Positions 35,238 through 43,633 of a stretch of 64,000 nt of DNA are shown here, piece after piece. This stretch comes from Streptomyces bambusae. Lineage in GTDB: Bacteria; Actinomycetota; Actinomycetes; Streptomycetales; Streptomycetaceae. The notes below the pieces were generated by a model. The model was not told the origin of the DNA and searched no databases. It saw only the letters and a list, made by a program, of their open reading frames with translations. Numbering within the stretch: the first letter of the stretch is position 1; every line of letters starts with the position of its first letter. A program made the translations under genes and the position numbers. The DNA lies in contig NZ_JAJAUZ010000027.1 in NCBI RefSeq assembly GCF_020532645.1, forward strand, positions 1 through 64,000. Reading direction: 5' to 3'.

Positions 35238-35254
35238 ATAGTCAGAGTGACTAT
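35238..35254. promoter_or_regulatory. Palindromic operator upstream of the NrtR-like gene
   Basis: ATAGTCAGAGTGACTAT is a perfect 7-bp inverted repeat with a 3-bp centre, set in an AT-rich island (TTTATAGTCAG...ACTATTAAG) that stands out in this GC-rich DNA. It ends 18 bp before the GTG start of the NUDIX-winged-helix regulator. Regulators of the NrtR family bind such palindromes in front of their own operons, so autoregulation is expected. Confidence 0.82.
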
Positions 35255-35272
35255 TAAGGGAGGGGGATCGCC

Positions 35273-36010
35273 GTGCAGCCCGGGTACGACCCGCACGCCT
35301 TCACGCCGTTCGCCGTCACCGTCGACCTGGCGGTCTTCACCGTCCGGAGCGGTGTGCTGCACACCCTGCTGATCCGGCGCGGCCAGGAGCCGTACGCCGG
35401 GGACTGGGCGCTACCCGGCGGGTTCGTCCTGCCGCGGGAGTCCGCCGAGACCGCCGCGCGGCGCGAACTCGCCGAGGAGACCGGGCTCGCCCCCGACCTG
35501 GTCGCCGCCCTGCACCTGGAGCAGCTGCGCACGTACAGCGAGCCGGACCGCGACCCGCGGATGCGGGTGGTGTCGGTGGCCTTCACCGCCCTCGTGCCCG
35601 ACCTGCCCGAGCCGCACGGCGGCGGCGACGCCGCGGACGCCCGCTGGCTGCCGGCGGGCGAGCCCGGGCCGCCGGTGCCGCTCGCCTTCGACCACGAGCG
35701 GATCCTCGCGGACGCCCGCGAGCGGGTCGGCGCCAAGCTGGAGTACACCTGCCTCGCCACCGCCTTCTGCCCGCCCGAGTTCACTCTCGGCGAGCTGCGG
35801 CAGGTCTACGAGACGGTGTGGGGCGCCGAACTCGACCCGGCCAACTTCCGCCGCAAGGTGCTCGCCACGCCCGGCTTCGTCGAGGCCGTGCCCGGGGCGG
35901 CCCGGCTCACCGGCGGCCGTGGCAAGCCCGCCGCCCTCTACCGGCCCGGCCCGGCCGGCACCCTCGCCCCGCCCCTGCTCCGCCCCCGCCCGGAAGGAAC
36001 CGCACGATGA
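35273..36010 (+). CDS. NrtR-like regulator: NUDIX domain plus winged helix
   Basis: The 245-residue protein has an N-terminal NUDIX domain (residues 10-140) with an intact box: G-FVLPR-E-SAETAAR-REL-AEE-TGL near residues 48-70. The C-terminal half (FTLGELRQVYETVWGAELDP then NFRRKVLATPGFVEAV) is the winged-helix DNA-binding domain of NrtR proteins, which sense ADP-ribose or related NAD metabolites. Because the box is intact, it might still hydrolyse its ligand. GTG 35273 follows GGGAGGGGG. It overlaps the next gene by 4 bp. Confidence 0.9.
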   Translation: MQPGYDPHAFTPFAVTVDLAVFTVRSGVLHTLLIRRGQEPYAGDWALPGGFVLPRESAETAARRELAEETGLAPDLVAALHLEQLRTYSEPDRDPRMRVVSVAFTALVPDLPEPHGGGDAADARWLPAGEPGPPVPLAFDHERILADARERVGAKLEYTCLATAFCPPEFTLGELRQVYETVWGAELDPANFRRKVLATPGFVEAVPGAARLTGGRGKPAALYRPGPAGTLAPPLLRPRPEGTAR

Positions 36011-37020
36011 CCCGTACCGCCAAAGGTGCCGCGACCGGATCGCTGCTCGGGCTGGCCCTCGGGGACGCCCTCGGCTTTCCCACCGAGTTCAACGACGTGC
36101 CGTCGATCCTCGCCAAGTGCGGGCCCTGGCGCACGATGGAGCTGCCGGCGCCCGCGTTCATCACCGACGACACCCAGATGACCCTGGCCCTCGCCCGGGG
36201 CCTGCGCACCGCACAGGAGCGGGGGCGGATCGGCCCGCTGCGGCTGGCCCGGCCGGTCCGCGAGGAATTCGTCGACTGGTACCACTCGCCCGAGAACAAC
36301 CGGGCGCCCGGCCGCACCTGCATGACCGCCTGCATGCTGCTCGACTCCGACCGGCCCTGGCAGCAGGCCAGCCAGACCGGTTCGAAGGGCTGCGGCGCGA
36401 ACATGCGGGTGGCCCCGCTGGGCCTCGTCCCCGGACTCACGCCGGAGGAGCGGGCCGGCGCCGCGCAGCTCCAGGCCGCGCTCACCCACGGCCACCCCAC
36501 CGCCCTGGCCGCCTCCGACCTGACCGCGCACGCCGTCCACCTGCTCGCCGAGGGCACCGAGCCCACCGGACTCGTCGGCCGGCTGCGCTCGTACGCCCTC
36601 GAACACCGCACCACGTACCACGAGCGGTGGCTGGGCGACCTGTGGCAGTACGCGCAGGACCCCTCCGCGCAGTCGTACATCACCCGCGGCTGGGACGACT
36701 GCCTGGACGCCCTCGACCGGGTCGCCAAGGCCCTGCGGGCACCCGCGCCGGAACTCGACCCGTGCCTGGCGACCGGCGAGGGCTGGATCGCCGAGGAGGC
36801 CCTCGCCACCGCCCTGCACTGCTTCCTGCTCTTCCCCGAGGAGCCGCTGCTCGCCCTGCGCCGGGCCGCCTGCACCGCCGGCGACTCCGACTCCCTCGCC
36901 TGCCTCGCGGGCGCCTTCGCCGGGGCCCACCTCGGCGCGGCGGCCTGGCCGCAGGAATGGGTGCAGCGGATCGAGCACCGCAGCGAGCTGATGGCGTTCG
37001 GGGCGCTCTGGGACGCGTAG
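36007..37020 (+). CDS. ADP-ribosylglycohydrolase family protein (DraG/ARH-type)
   Basis: The 337-residue protein begins with GSLLGLALGDALGFPTEF and has the metal-binding motifs of the ARH/DraG family: ITDDTQMTLALARGL near residue 55 and GDSDSLACLAGAFAG near residue 300, with NNRAPGRTCM between. These enzymes remove ADP-ribose from proteins or small molecules. The ATG at 36007 overlaps the stop of the NrtR-like gene, so they form one operon under the palindromic operator. Together they point to control of ADP-ribose or NAD-derived signals. The physiological substrate is unknown. Confidence 0.92.
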   Translation: MTRTAKGAATGSLLGLALGDALGFPTEFNDVPSILAKCGPWRTMELPAPAFITDDTQMTLALARGLRTAQERGRIGPLRLARPVREEFVDWYHSPENNRAPGRTCMTACMLLDSDRPWQQASQTGSKGCGANMRVAPLGLVPGLTPEERAGAAQLQAALTHGHPTALAASDLTAHAVHLLAEGTEPTGLVGRLRSYALEHRTTYHERWLGDLWQYAQDPSAQSYITRGWDDCLDALDRVAKALRAPAPELDPCLATGEGWIAEEALATALHCFLLFPEEPLLALRRAACTAGDSDSLACLAGAFAGAHLGAAAWPQEWVQRIEHRSELMAFGALWDA

Positions 37021-37048
37021 GGACCGGCCCTGGGCAGCCGGTGTCCCG

Positions 37049-37777
37049 TCAGACCGCCGAGGCGCGGCGGGTACGGACCAGGAAGTCCTCCACCCGGGCC
37101 CGGTCGGCCTCCTCCGGGAGCGGGCTGCCGGGGAGGGCCGCCGCGGCCTCGGCGGCCAGCCGGTCCATCCACGCCTCGACCTCGGGCCAGCCGGCCTCGC
37201 CGCGCTTGACGGCCAGCAGCCGCTCCCGGTCCGCGCCGACGGAGATGTCCAGCTCGCCGGTGCGCAGCAGGTCGCGGCAGCTCGCCAGCAGGCGGATCAG
37301 GTGCATCGCATGCTTCCAGCGGGGCGCGCCGTGGACGCGGACGTCCGCCGCCAGCTTGCGGCGCTGGCTGTCGGCGTACCCGGTGAAGGTGGCGTGCGCC
37401 CGGCGGGACAGGAACGCGCCCCGGAGGGCGAGGAGTTCCTCGCCCACCGGGGTCAGCTCCGTCACGAGCGGGGAGTGCAGGCACTCCAGGATGTTCGGGT
37501 TCGCCCGCAGGGCCAGCTCGCAAAAGCGTTCCAGCTCCCAGGAGAACTGCTCCTCCAGCGGCCCGTCGACGTGCGTCGGAGGCTTGTCGAACCGCCAGAA
37601 CAGAGGGGTCGGCGCCACGTACACACCGCGCCGGTCGGTGTCGCTGTCCTCGGTGGCCAGGCCGAAGGCGCGCGACCCCATCACGCACGCGTAGACGGTG
37701 TGGTCCCGTACCAGGGCCTCGTCGGTGAGGGCGGCGGGTATGGCGGTGCGGGCCCGGGGGCCGGGTGTCGGCTGCAT
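37049..37777 (-). CDS. Nucleotidyltransferase domain protein (COG3541-like)
   Basis: The 242-residue protein has a pol-beta-type nucleotidyltransferase motif, VYACVMGSRAFGLATEDSDTD near residues 28-48, with the paired acidic residues of DSDTD, then RRGVYVAPTPLFWRF. The rest is a helical domain with QRRKLAADVRVHGAPRWKHA. Members related to COG3541 occur near NAD-processing and RNA-repair genes in other bacteria. Its substrate is not known. It converges on the ADP-ribosylglycohydrolase gene (28-bp gap), and starts 10 bp after the stop of the Rieske gene upstream, so it is probably cotranscribed with that one. Confidence 0.85.
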   Translation of the reverse strand: MQPTPGPRARTAIPAALTDEALVRDHTVYACVMGSRAFGLATEDSDTDRRGVYVAPTPLFWRFDKPPTHVDGPLEEQFSWELERFCELALRANPNILECLHSPLVTELTPVGEELLALRGAFLSRRAHATFTGYADSQRRKLAADVRVHGAPRWKHAMHLIRLLASCRDLLRTGELDISVGADRERLLAVKRGEAGWPEVEAWMDRLAAEAAAALPGSPLPEEADRARVEDFLVRTRRASAV

Positions 37778-37787
37778 GGGCCGAAGG

Positions 37788-38243
37788 CTACGACAGACTG
37801 ATCTTCCCGTCCGTCACGGTGATCTCCTTCTCCTCCAGCGGCTTGGTGGCGGGCCCCGTCGTGACCGAACCGTCCTCCGCGCTGAACTTGCTGCCGTGGC
37901 AGGGGCAGTCGATGGTGCCGTTCGCCACCTTGTTCACCAGGCAGCCCTGGTGGGTGCAGACGGCCGAGAAGGCCTTGAACTTGCCCGCGGCGGGCTGGGT
38001 GACCACCACCTTCTCCGCCGTGATGACGGTGCCGCCGCCCACCGGCACGTCCGCGGCGGTCGCCAGGACGGCGTCGTCGCCCGCGGTCGGTGCGCTCCCC
38101 GGGGCCTTGCCGGAGGCGCGGTCGGTGACCTTGTCCGCGCCGGTGTCCGTGCTCTTCTCCTCGCCGCAGCCGGTGAGCGCGACGCCGGCGGCGGCCGCAC
38201 CGGCAGCCAGGACCGTGCGCCGGAGCGGAAGGTTGTCTCCCAT
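37788..38243 (-). CDS. Rieske [2Fe-2S] lipoprotein with Tat-type signal
   Basis: The 151-residue protein starts MGDNLPLRRTVLAAGAAAAG, with a twin-arginine start and a lipobox LTGC near residue 27, so it should be exported folded and anchored to the outer face of the membrane. The Rieske ligands are CTHQGC and CPCHGSKF near residues 95 and 115. It is an electron carrier without a fused oxygenase or cytochrome domain; its redox partner is not encoded nearby. GAGGAG precedes ATG 38243. Such short Tat Rieske lipoproteins are common in streptomycetes. Confidence 0.93.
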   Translation of the reverse strand: MGDNLPLRRTVLAAGAAAAGVALTGCGEEKSTDTGADKVTDRASGKAPGSAPTAGDDAVLATAADVPVGGGTVITAEKVVVTQPAAGKFKAFSAVCTHQGCLVNKVANGTIDCPCHGSKFSAEDGSVTTGPATKPLEEKEITVTDGKISLS

Positions 38244-38331
38244 GGTGTTCTCCTCGGTGGTACGGGTGGAACGCAGCGGCAGCATCCTGGCGTGCCGCGG
38301 GGCGGTTGAGAAGCAGGGGGACCGGCGCGGC

Positions 38332-38676
38332 TCAGGCCGAAGGCCACGGCGCCAGGTCCGCGGCGGAACCGTCGGCGCCGCGTACGACCTCCCAGACGCG
38401 GGCGACGGCCGCCCGGTCCAGCGGCCCGTACACGTGCGGGTAGCGGGCGCCGCCGTCACCCTCACGGCGTACCTCCGAGGTCAGCGCGCGCTCGTCGAGC
38501 TCCACGGCGAGCAGCGGGCCGGGCACCGCGCGGTAGTGGCGGTCCGCGACCTCCAGGACCGTCGGCCGGTCCGCCGAGCAGTGCACGAAGCCCTCCGCGT
38601 CGAGGGAGGGCGGGGCGTACGGCAGGTCCGGCGCGGCGGCGGCCCAGTCGGCCAGCGGGACGAGGTGGAAGATCAT
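38332..38676 (-). CDS. DUF952 domain protein
   Basis: The 114-residue protein matches DUF952 by its start MIFHLVPLADWAAA, the conserved EGFVHCSADRPTVLEVADRH near residues 27-46, and PHVYGPLDRAAV near the end. The fold resembles ADP-ribosyltransferase/RNA phosphotransferase-like small domains, and the activity is unknown. It is divergent from the YidB-like gene and lies 88 bp upstream of the Rieske gene on the same strand. Confidence 0.9.
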   Translation of the reverse strand: MIFHLVPLADWAAAAPDLPYAPPSLDAEGFVHCSADRPTVLEVADRHYRAVPGPLLAVELDERALTSEVRREGDGGARYPHVYGPLDRAAVARVWEVVRGADGSAADLAPWPSA

Positions 38677-38824
38677 GCGCCCGGTTCTACCGCAGGGTGC
38701 CACGATCGGGTGCGGTGGGTGGCGGGTTGCGGTGGTACGGGAGAGATTGTGCGTGTCTTGTCGCCGGGCCCGGTGCCGGTCTTGGGCCGAGGTGTCCGGC
38801 GCTTCCTCTGCGAAAGGCGGCACC

Positions 38825-39262
38825 ATGGCGGGCAACGACCTCGGCTCCCTGCTCGGCGGGCTCCTCGGCGGCGGCGGCGGTGGTGGTGGGGCGGGCGGCG
38901 CGGCGGGGGGTGGCGGGAACGTCCTCGGGGCGCTGCTGTCCGGCCTGATGGGCGGGGGCGGCGGCGGGGCGGGCGGCAATCCGCTCGGCGGGCTGCTGGA
39001 GATGCTGACGAAGTCCGGGCTGGCCGATCAGGCGCAGTCCTGGGTCGGGACCGGGGAGAACCAGCCGGTCAGCGGTGCGCAGATCAAGGAGGCGCTGCCG
39101 GATGCGGCGCTGGAGCAGGCGGCGCGGGAATCCGGCGTCAGCCCCGAGGCGGCTGCCGATGAGATCGCTGCGCAGCTGCCGGCCGTCGTCGACAAGCTCA
39201 GCCCGTCGGGGCAGTTGCCGGGCGGATCGCTGGAGGAGCTGATCCGGCAGCAGAACCTGTGA
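38825..39262 (+). CDS. YidB family (DUF937-like) protein
   Basis: The 145-residue protein has a Gly-rich N-terminal half (LGSLLGGLLGGGGGGGG and a second such run) and a helical C-terminal half ending SPEAAADEIAAQLPAVVDKL and LPGGSLEELIRQ, the YidB pattern, with WVGTGENQPVSGAQI in the middle. No function is established for the family. ATG 38825 is chosen at the start of the conserved segment; the frame is open upstream but that part is GC-noise. Confidence 0.88.
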   Translation: MAGNDLGSLLGGLLGGGGGGGGAGGAAGGGGNVLGALLSGLMGGGGGGAGGNPLGGLLEMLTKSGLADQAQSWVGTGENQPVSGAQIKEALPDAALEQAARESGVSPEAAADEIAAQLPAVVDKLSPSGQLPGGSLEELIRQQNL

Positions 39263-39563
39263 GGCGGGGTGTGCGGGGGTGTGGGTGCGGGGGTGTCCGG
39301 TCTCGTCGTCGGGTGACGGCCGTCGGGGGCTGATCGCGCAGTTCCCCGCGCCCCTGGGGGGCCTTGGGATCGTGGTCGGGTGCGGGGCGGTGTGAGTTGG
39401 GCGCGCAGTTCCCCGCGCCCCTGGGGGTGCCCTGGGTTCGTGGTCGGGTGCGGGCGGTGTGGGCCGGGGGGCAGTTCCCCGCGCCCCCGGGGGGCGGTTC
39501 GGTGGGCGTGTCGGGGTGGCTAGGGTGGGGTGGGTGCAGTTGTCGGGTAGGTAGGAGCAGAGC
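39263..39563. other. Intergenic region with tandem GCAGTTCCCCGCGCCCC repeats
   Basis: The 301 bp between the YidB-like gene and tyrA hold no gene. The middle is a tandem repeat (described separately). The last 60 bp before the GTG at 39564 contain TAGGTAGGAGCAGAGC, whose AGGAG serves as ribosome-binding site. Confidence 0.75.
39335..39495. repeat. 2.4 tandem units of about 67 bp containing GCAGTTCCCCGCGCCCC
   Basis: The core GCAGTTCCCCGCGCCCC starts at 39338, 39405 and 39471, a period of 67 and 66 bp. The intervening segments are also similar (CGTGGTCGGGTGCGGGGCGG and CGTGGTCGGGTGCGGGCGGT). The core is a widely dispersed streptomycete intergenic repeat. It is not a CRISPR array, because the spacers are copies of each other. 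Confidence 0.85.
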
Positions 39564-40652
39564 GTGCGAACCGCCGTAGTCATCGGAACCGGGCTGATCG
39601 GTACCTCCGCGGCGCTTGCGCTGTCCGGGCGGGGGGTCACCGTCCATCTGGTCGACCACGACCCGGCACAGGCGCACACCGCCGCCGCCCTCGGCGCCGG
39701 CACCGACCAGGCGCCCGACGGACCGGTGGACCTCGCGATCGTCGCCGTGCCCCCGGCACACGTCGCCGCCACCCTCGCCGACGTCATCGGCCGCGGCGCG
39801 GCCCGCGCCTACATCGACGTCGCCAGCGTCAAGGGCGGCCCGATGCGCGAGCTGGCGGCCCTCGGCGTCGACCTCAGCGGCTACATCGGCACCCACCCCA
39901 TGGCAGGCAAGGAGCGCTCCGGCCCGCTGGCCGCCAGCGCCGACCTCTTCGAGGGCCGCCCGTGGGTCCTCACGCCCACCCGCGACACCGACACCGAGGT
40001 CCTCAACCTGGCCCTGGAGCTGATCGCGTACTGCCGCGCGGTGCCCGTCGTCATGGAGGCCGACGCCCACGACCGGGCCGTCGCCCTCGTCTCCCACACC
40101 CCGCAGCTGGTCTCCTCCATGGTCGCCGCCCGCCTCGGCGACGCCGACGAGACCGCGGTACGGCTGTGCGGCCAGGGCATCCGCGACGTCACCCGGATCG
40201 CCGCCTCCGACCCGCGGATGTGGCTCGACATCCTGTCCGCCAACCCCGGCCCGGTCGCCGACGTCCTCTCCGGCATCGCCGCCGACCTCGACGAGACGGT
40301 CCAGGCCCTGCGCGCCCTCCAGTCCGGCGAGGAGTCCCGCCGCAAGGGCGGCGCCGAGGGCATCGAGGACGTCCTGCGGCGCGGCAACGCCGGCCGCGGC
40401 CGGGTCCCCGGCAAGCACGGCGCCGCCCCCGCCGTGTACGAGACCGTCGCCGTGCTGATCAGCGACCGCCCGGGCGAGCTGGCCCGGATCTTCGCCGACG
40501 CCGGCCAGGCCGGCGTCAACATCGAGGACGTCCGCATCGAGCACGCCACCGGCCAGCAGGCCGGCCTGGTCCAGCTGATGGTCGAGCCGAAGGCCGTGCC
40601 GGCGCTGACAGCCGAGCTGCGCGACCGCGGCTGGGCGCTGCGCCCGCAGTAG
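39564..40652 (+). CDS. tyrA: Prephenate dehydrogenase
   Basis: The 362-residue enzyme converts prephenate to 4-hydroxyphenylpyruvate in tyrosine synthesis. It has the NAD fold VVIGTGLIGTSAALALSG at the N-terminus, the active-site HPMAGKERSGP segment near residue 113, and a C-terminal ACT domain (VLISDRPGELARIFADAGQA, near residue 295) that suggests feedback control by an aromatic amino acid. GTG 39564 has AGGAG upstream. It is followed after 71 bp by cmk in the usual actinobacterial order. Confidence 0.94.
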   Translation: MRTAVVIGTGLIGTSAALALSGRGVTVHLVDHDPAQAHTAAALGAGTDQAPDGPVDLAIVAVPPAHVAATLADVIGRGAARAYIDVASVKGGPMRELAALGVDLSGYIGTHPMAGKERSGPLAASADLFEGRPWVLTPTRDTDTEVLNLALELIAYCRAVPVVMEADAHDRAVALVSHTPQLVSSMVAARLGDADETAVRLCGQGIRDVTRIAASDPRMWLDILSANPGPVADVLSGIAADLDETVQALRALQSGEESRRKGGAEGIEDVLRRGNAGRGRVPGKHGAAPAVYETVAVLISDRPGELARIFADAGQAGVNIEDVRIEHATGQQAGLVQLMVEPKAVPALTAELRDRGWALRPQ

Positions 40653-40723
40653 GCCCGGTAAACTGGGAGAGGGGCGTTTTTCGCGCGCCCGTACCCGCCG
40701 CGCAATCAGAAGGGCCCACCACC

Positions 40724-41407
40724 GTGGAAACCGCCGTGATCGTCGCCATCGACGGCCCCTCCGGCACGGGCAAGTCCAGCACCTCCAAGGCCGTCGCGGC
40801 CAAGCTGGGCCTGCGCTACCTGGACACCGGCGCCCAGTACCGGGCGATCACCTGGTGGATGCTGTCCAACGGGGTGGACGTCGAGGACCAGCACGCCGTC
40901 GCCACCGCGGCCGGCAAGCCGGCCATCGTCTCGGGCACCGACCCCAACGCGCCCACCATCACCGTGGACGGACTGGACGCCTCCGGCCCGATCCGCACCC
41001 AGGAGGTCACCTCCCGCGTCAGCGCCGTCAGCGCCGTGCCGGAGGTCCGCACCCTCATCACCGAGCTGCAGCGGAGCATCGCCGCCGGCGCCGAGGGCGG
41101 CATCGTGGTCGAGGGCCGGGACATCGGCACCACCGTCCTGCCCGACGCCGACCTGAAGATCTTCCTCACCGCCTCCGCGGAGGCCCGCGCGGCCCGCCGC
41201 AGCGGCGAGCTGAAGGGCAAGGAGGCGGCCGACCTCGCCGCCACCAAGGAGGCCCTGATCAAGCGGGACGCAGCCGACTCCGGCCGCAAGACCTCGCCGC
41301 TGGCCAAGGCCGCCGACGCGGTCGAGGTGGACACCACCGAGCTGACGCTTGACCAGGTCATCGAGTGCGTCGTCACCCTGGTTGAGGAGAAGCGGGCCGC
41401 CAAGTGA
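40724..41407 (+). CDS. cmk: Cytidylate kinase
   Basis: The 227-residue kinase phosphorylates CMP and dCMP. The P-loop is AIDGPSGTGKSSTSKAVA near residues 8-25, followed by LRYLDTGAQYRAITW, EGRDIGTTVLPDADLKIFL and the LID-type RRSGELKGK. GTG 40724 starts the protein; the short 71-bp gap to tyrA has no clear SD. It overlaps the acyltransferase gene by 4 bp. Operon with tyrA, acyltransferase and der is likely. Confidence 0.95.
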   Translation: METAVIVAIDGPSGTGKSSTSKAVAAKLGLRYLDTGAQYRAITWWMLSNGVDVEDQHAVATAAGKPAIVSGTDPNAPTITVDGLDASGPIRTQEVTSRVSAVSAVPEVRTLITELQRSIAAGAEGGIVVEGRDIGTTVLPDADLKIFLTASAEARAARRSGELKGKEAADLAATKEALIKRDAADSGRKTSPLAKAADAVEVDTTELTLDQVIECVVTLVEEKRAAK

Positions 41408-42051
41408 GCGAAACGCCCTCCCCGAAGGGGGCGGCGGTCGGACGGCGCATCGGCATCGGCCTGATGTACGGTCTCTGGCGCCCCCGGGTGCTCGGGGCCT
41501 GGAAGGTGCCGGCCGCCGGGCCGGTCATCCTCGCCGTGAACCACTCCCACAACATCGACGGCCCGATGCTGATGGGCACCGCACCGCGGCCCGTGCACTT
41601 CCTGATCAAGAAGGAAGCGTTCACCGGGCCGCTCGACCCCTTCCTGAAGGGCATCGGGCAGGTGCCCGTGGACCGCTCCGGCACCGACCGGGCCGCGGTC
41701 ACGCAGGCCCTGTCCGTCCTCGCCGACGGCGGCGTCCTCGGGATCTTCCCGGAGGGCACCCGGGGCGAGGGCGACTTCGCCGCGCTGCGCGGGGGGCTCG
41801 CGTACTTCGCCGTACGCTCCGGCGCACCGATCGTGCCCGTCGCGGTCCTCGGCAGTGCCGAGCGCCGGGGCCGGCTGGTCAAGGCCCTGCCGCCGTTCCA
41901 GAGCCGCGTGGACGTCGTCTTCGGCGACGCCTTCGCTGCCGGGGACGGAGAGGGGCGGCGCACCCGTACGGCCCTCGACGAGGCCACCGTACGCATCCAG
42001 CAGCGGCTCACCGCCCACCTGGACCACGCCAAGCGCCTCACCGGGCGCTAG
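41404..42051 (+). CDS. 1-acyl-glycerol-3-phosphate acyltransferase-like protein
   Basis: The 215-residue membrane-associated acyltransferase has block I NHSHNIDGP (the H-x4-D motif, near residue 47), block II around GIGQVPVDRSG, and block III FPEGTRGEG near residue 118. PlsC-type enzymes make phosphatidic acid. It starts at GTG 41404, overlapping cmk, as seen in many actinobacteria where the gene lies between cmk and der. Which lysophospholipid it uses cannot be inferred. Confidence 0.92.
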   Translation: MSETPSPKGAAVGRRIGIGLMYGLWRPRVLGAWKVPAAGPVILAVNHSHNIDGPMLMGTAPRPVHFLIKKEAFTGPLDPFLKGIGQVPVDRSGTDRAAVTQALSVLADGGVLGIFPEGTRGEGDFAALRGGLAYFAVRSGAPIVPVAVLGSAERRGRLVKALPPFQSRVDVVFGDAFAAGDGEGRRTRTALDEATVRIQQRLTAHLDHAKRLTGR

Positions 42052-42147
42052 GCGAGACTGAGAACGAGTAGTGGACCCGCCTCCCCTCCGGGACGGAGCC
42101 GGCAGGCGGACCCCACCGATCACCACGAACGACGAGGAACGGACTTC

Positions 42148-43599
42148 ATGAACGACCAGCACGACCACGGAGCGCTTGGCGACGCCGAGTACGCGGAGTT
42201 CATGGAGCTCGCGGCGGAAGAGGGTTTCGACCTGGAGGACGTCGAGGACGCGATCGGTGAGGCCGGCCACGGCCCGCTGCCGGTCCTCGCCGTCGTCGGC
42301 CGCCCGAACGTCGGCAAGTCGACCCTGGTGAACCGCATCATCGGCCGCCGCGAGGCCGTCGTCGAGGACAAGCCGGGCGTCACGCGCGACCGCGTCACCT
42401 ACGAGGCCGAATGGGCCGGCCGCCGCTTCAAGGTCGTCGACACCGGCGGCTGGGAGCAGGACGTCCTCGGCCTCGACGCGTCCGTCGCCGCCCAGGCCGA
42501 GTACGCCATCGAGGCCGCCGACGCGTGCATCTTCGTCGTCGACGCCAAGGTCGGCGCCACCGACACCGACGAGGCCGTCGTCAAGCTGCTGCGCCGGGCC
42601 GGCAAGCCCGTCGTGCTGTGCGCCAACAAGGTCGACGGCCAGAGCGGCGAGGCCGACGCCGCCGCCCTCTGGTCGCTGGGCCTGGGCATGCCGTACCCGG
42701 TCTCCTCGCTGCACGGCCGCGGCACCGGCGACATGCTCGACGCCGTCCTGGAGGTGCTGCCGGACGCCCCCGCGCAGACCTTCGGCGGCGCCCCGGTCGG
42801 CGGCCCCCGCCGCATCGCCCTCATCGGCCGCCCCAACGTCGGCAAGTCCTCGCTCCTCAACAAGGTCGCGAAGGAGGAGCGGGTCGTCGTCAACGAGCTG
42901 GCCGGCACCACCCGCGACCCGGTCGACGAGCTGATCGAGCTCGGCGGCGTCACCTGGAAGTTCGTGGACACCGCGGGCATCCGCAAGAAGGTCCACCTCC
43001 AGACCGGCTCCGACTACTACGCCTCGCTGCGCACGGCCGCCGCCGTCGAGAAGGCGGAGGTCGCGGTCATCCTGATCGACACCACCGAGAACATCAGCGT
43101 CCAGGACCAGCGGATCATCACGATGGCCGTCGAGGCCGGCCGCGCCATCGTGATCGCCTACAACAAGTGGGACGAGCTCGACGAGGAGCGCCGCTACTAC
43201 CTCGAGCGCGAGATCGAGACCGAGATGCAGCAGGTCGCGTGGGCGCCCCGGGTCAACGTCTCCGCGCTGACCGGCCGCCACATGGACAAGCTGGTCCCGG
43301 CCATCGAGACCGCCCTCGCCGGCTGGGAGACCCGCGTCCCCACCGGCCGCCTCAACTCGTTCCTCGGTGAGATCGTCGCCGCCCACCCGCACCCGATCCG
43401 GGGCGGCAAGCAGCCGCGCATCCTCTTCGGCACCCAGGCCGGCACCAAGCCGCCGCGGTTCGTGCTGTTCGCGTCCGGCTTCCTTGAGCACGGCTACCGC
43501 CGCTTCATCGAGCGCCGCCTGCGCGAGGAGTTCGGCTTCGAAGGCACCCCGCTGCACATCTCGGTGCGGGTGCGCGAGAAGCGCAACAGGAAGAAGTAG
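42148..43599 (+). CDS. der: Ribosome-associated GTPase Der (EngA)
   Basis: The 483-residue protein has two GTPase domains in tandem, each with GRPNVGKS (near residues 50 and 225), the G3/G4 motifs DTGGWEQ with NKVD and DTAGIRKK with NKWD, and a C-terminal KH-like domain (HPHPIRGGKQPRILFGTQAG). Der assists 50S subunit assembly. An acidic 45-residue N-terminal extension precedes the first domain. ATG 42148 is preceded by GAGGAACGG. The stop is followed by a hairpin shared with the convergent gene. Confidence 0.96.
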   Translation: MNDQHDHGALGDAEYAEFMELAAEEGFDLEDVEDAIGEAGHGPLPVLAVVGRPNVGKSTLVNRIIGRREAVVEDKPGVTRDRVTYEAEWAGRRFKVVDTGGWEQDVLGLDASVAAQAEYAIEAADACIFVVDAKVGATDTDEAVVKLLRRAGKPVVLCANKVDGQSGEADAAALWSLGLGMPYPVSSLHGRGTGDMLDAVLEVLPDAPAQTFGGAPVGGPRRIALIGRPNVGKSSLLNKVAKEERVVVNELAGTTRDPVDELIELGGVTWKFVDTAGIRKKVHLQTGSDYYASLRTAAAVEKAEVAVILIDTTENISVQDQRIITMAVEAGRAIVIAYNKWDELDEERRYYLEREIETEMQQVAWAPRVNVSALTGRHMDKLVPAIETALAGWETRVPTGRLNSFLGEIVAAHPHPIRGGKQPRILFGTQAGTKPPRFVLFASGFLEHGYRRFIERRLREEFGFEGTPLHISVRVREKRNRKK

Positions 43600-43608
43600 C
43601 GGAAACGT

Positions 43609-43633
43609 CCGGCGGGCTCAGAAGGCCCGCCGG
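43609..43633. terminator. Short bidirectional hairpin after der
   Basis: CCGGCGGGC (43609-43617) pairs with GCCCGCCGG (43625-43633). The loop covers the stop codon of the convergent minus-strand gene (43618-43620), so the two transcripts overlap here. Confidence 0.65.

Noticed and set aside
39335..39495. CRISPR-like regular repeats
   Set aside because: The spacers between cores are near-copies of each other, only three units exist, and no cas gene is present.
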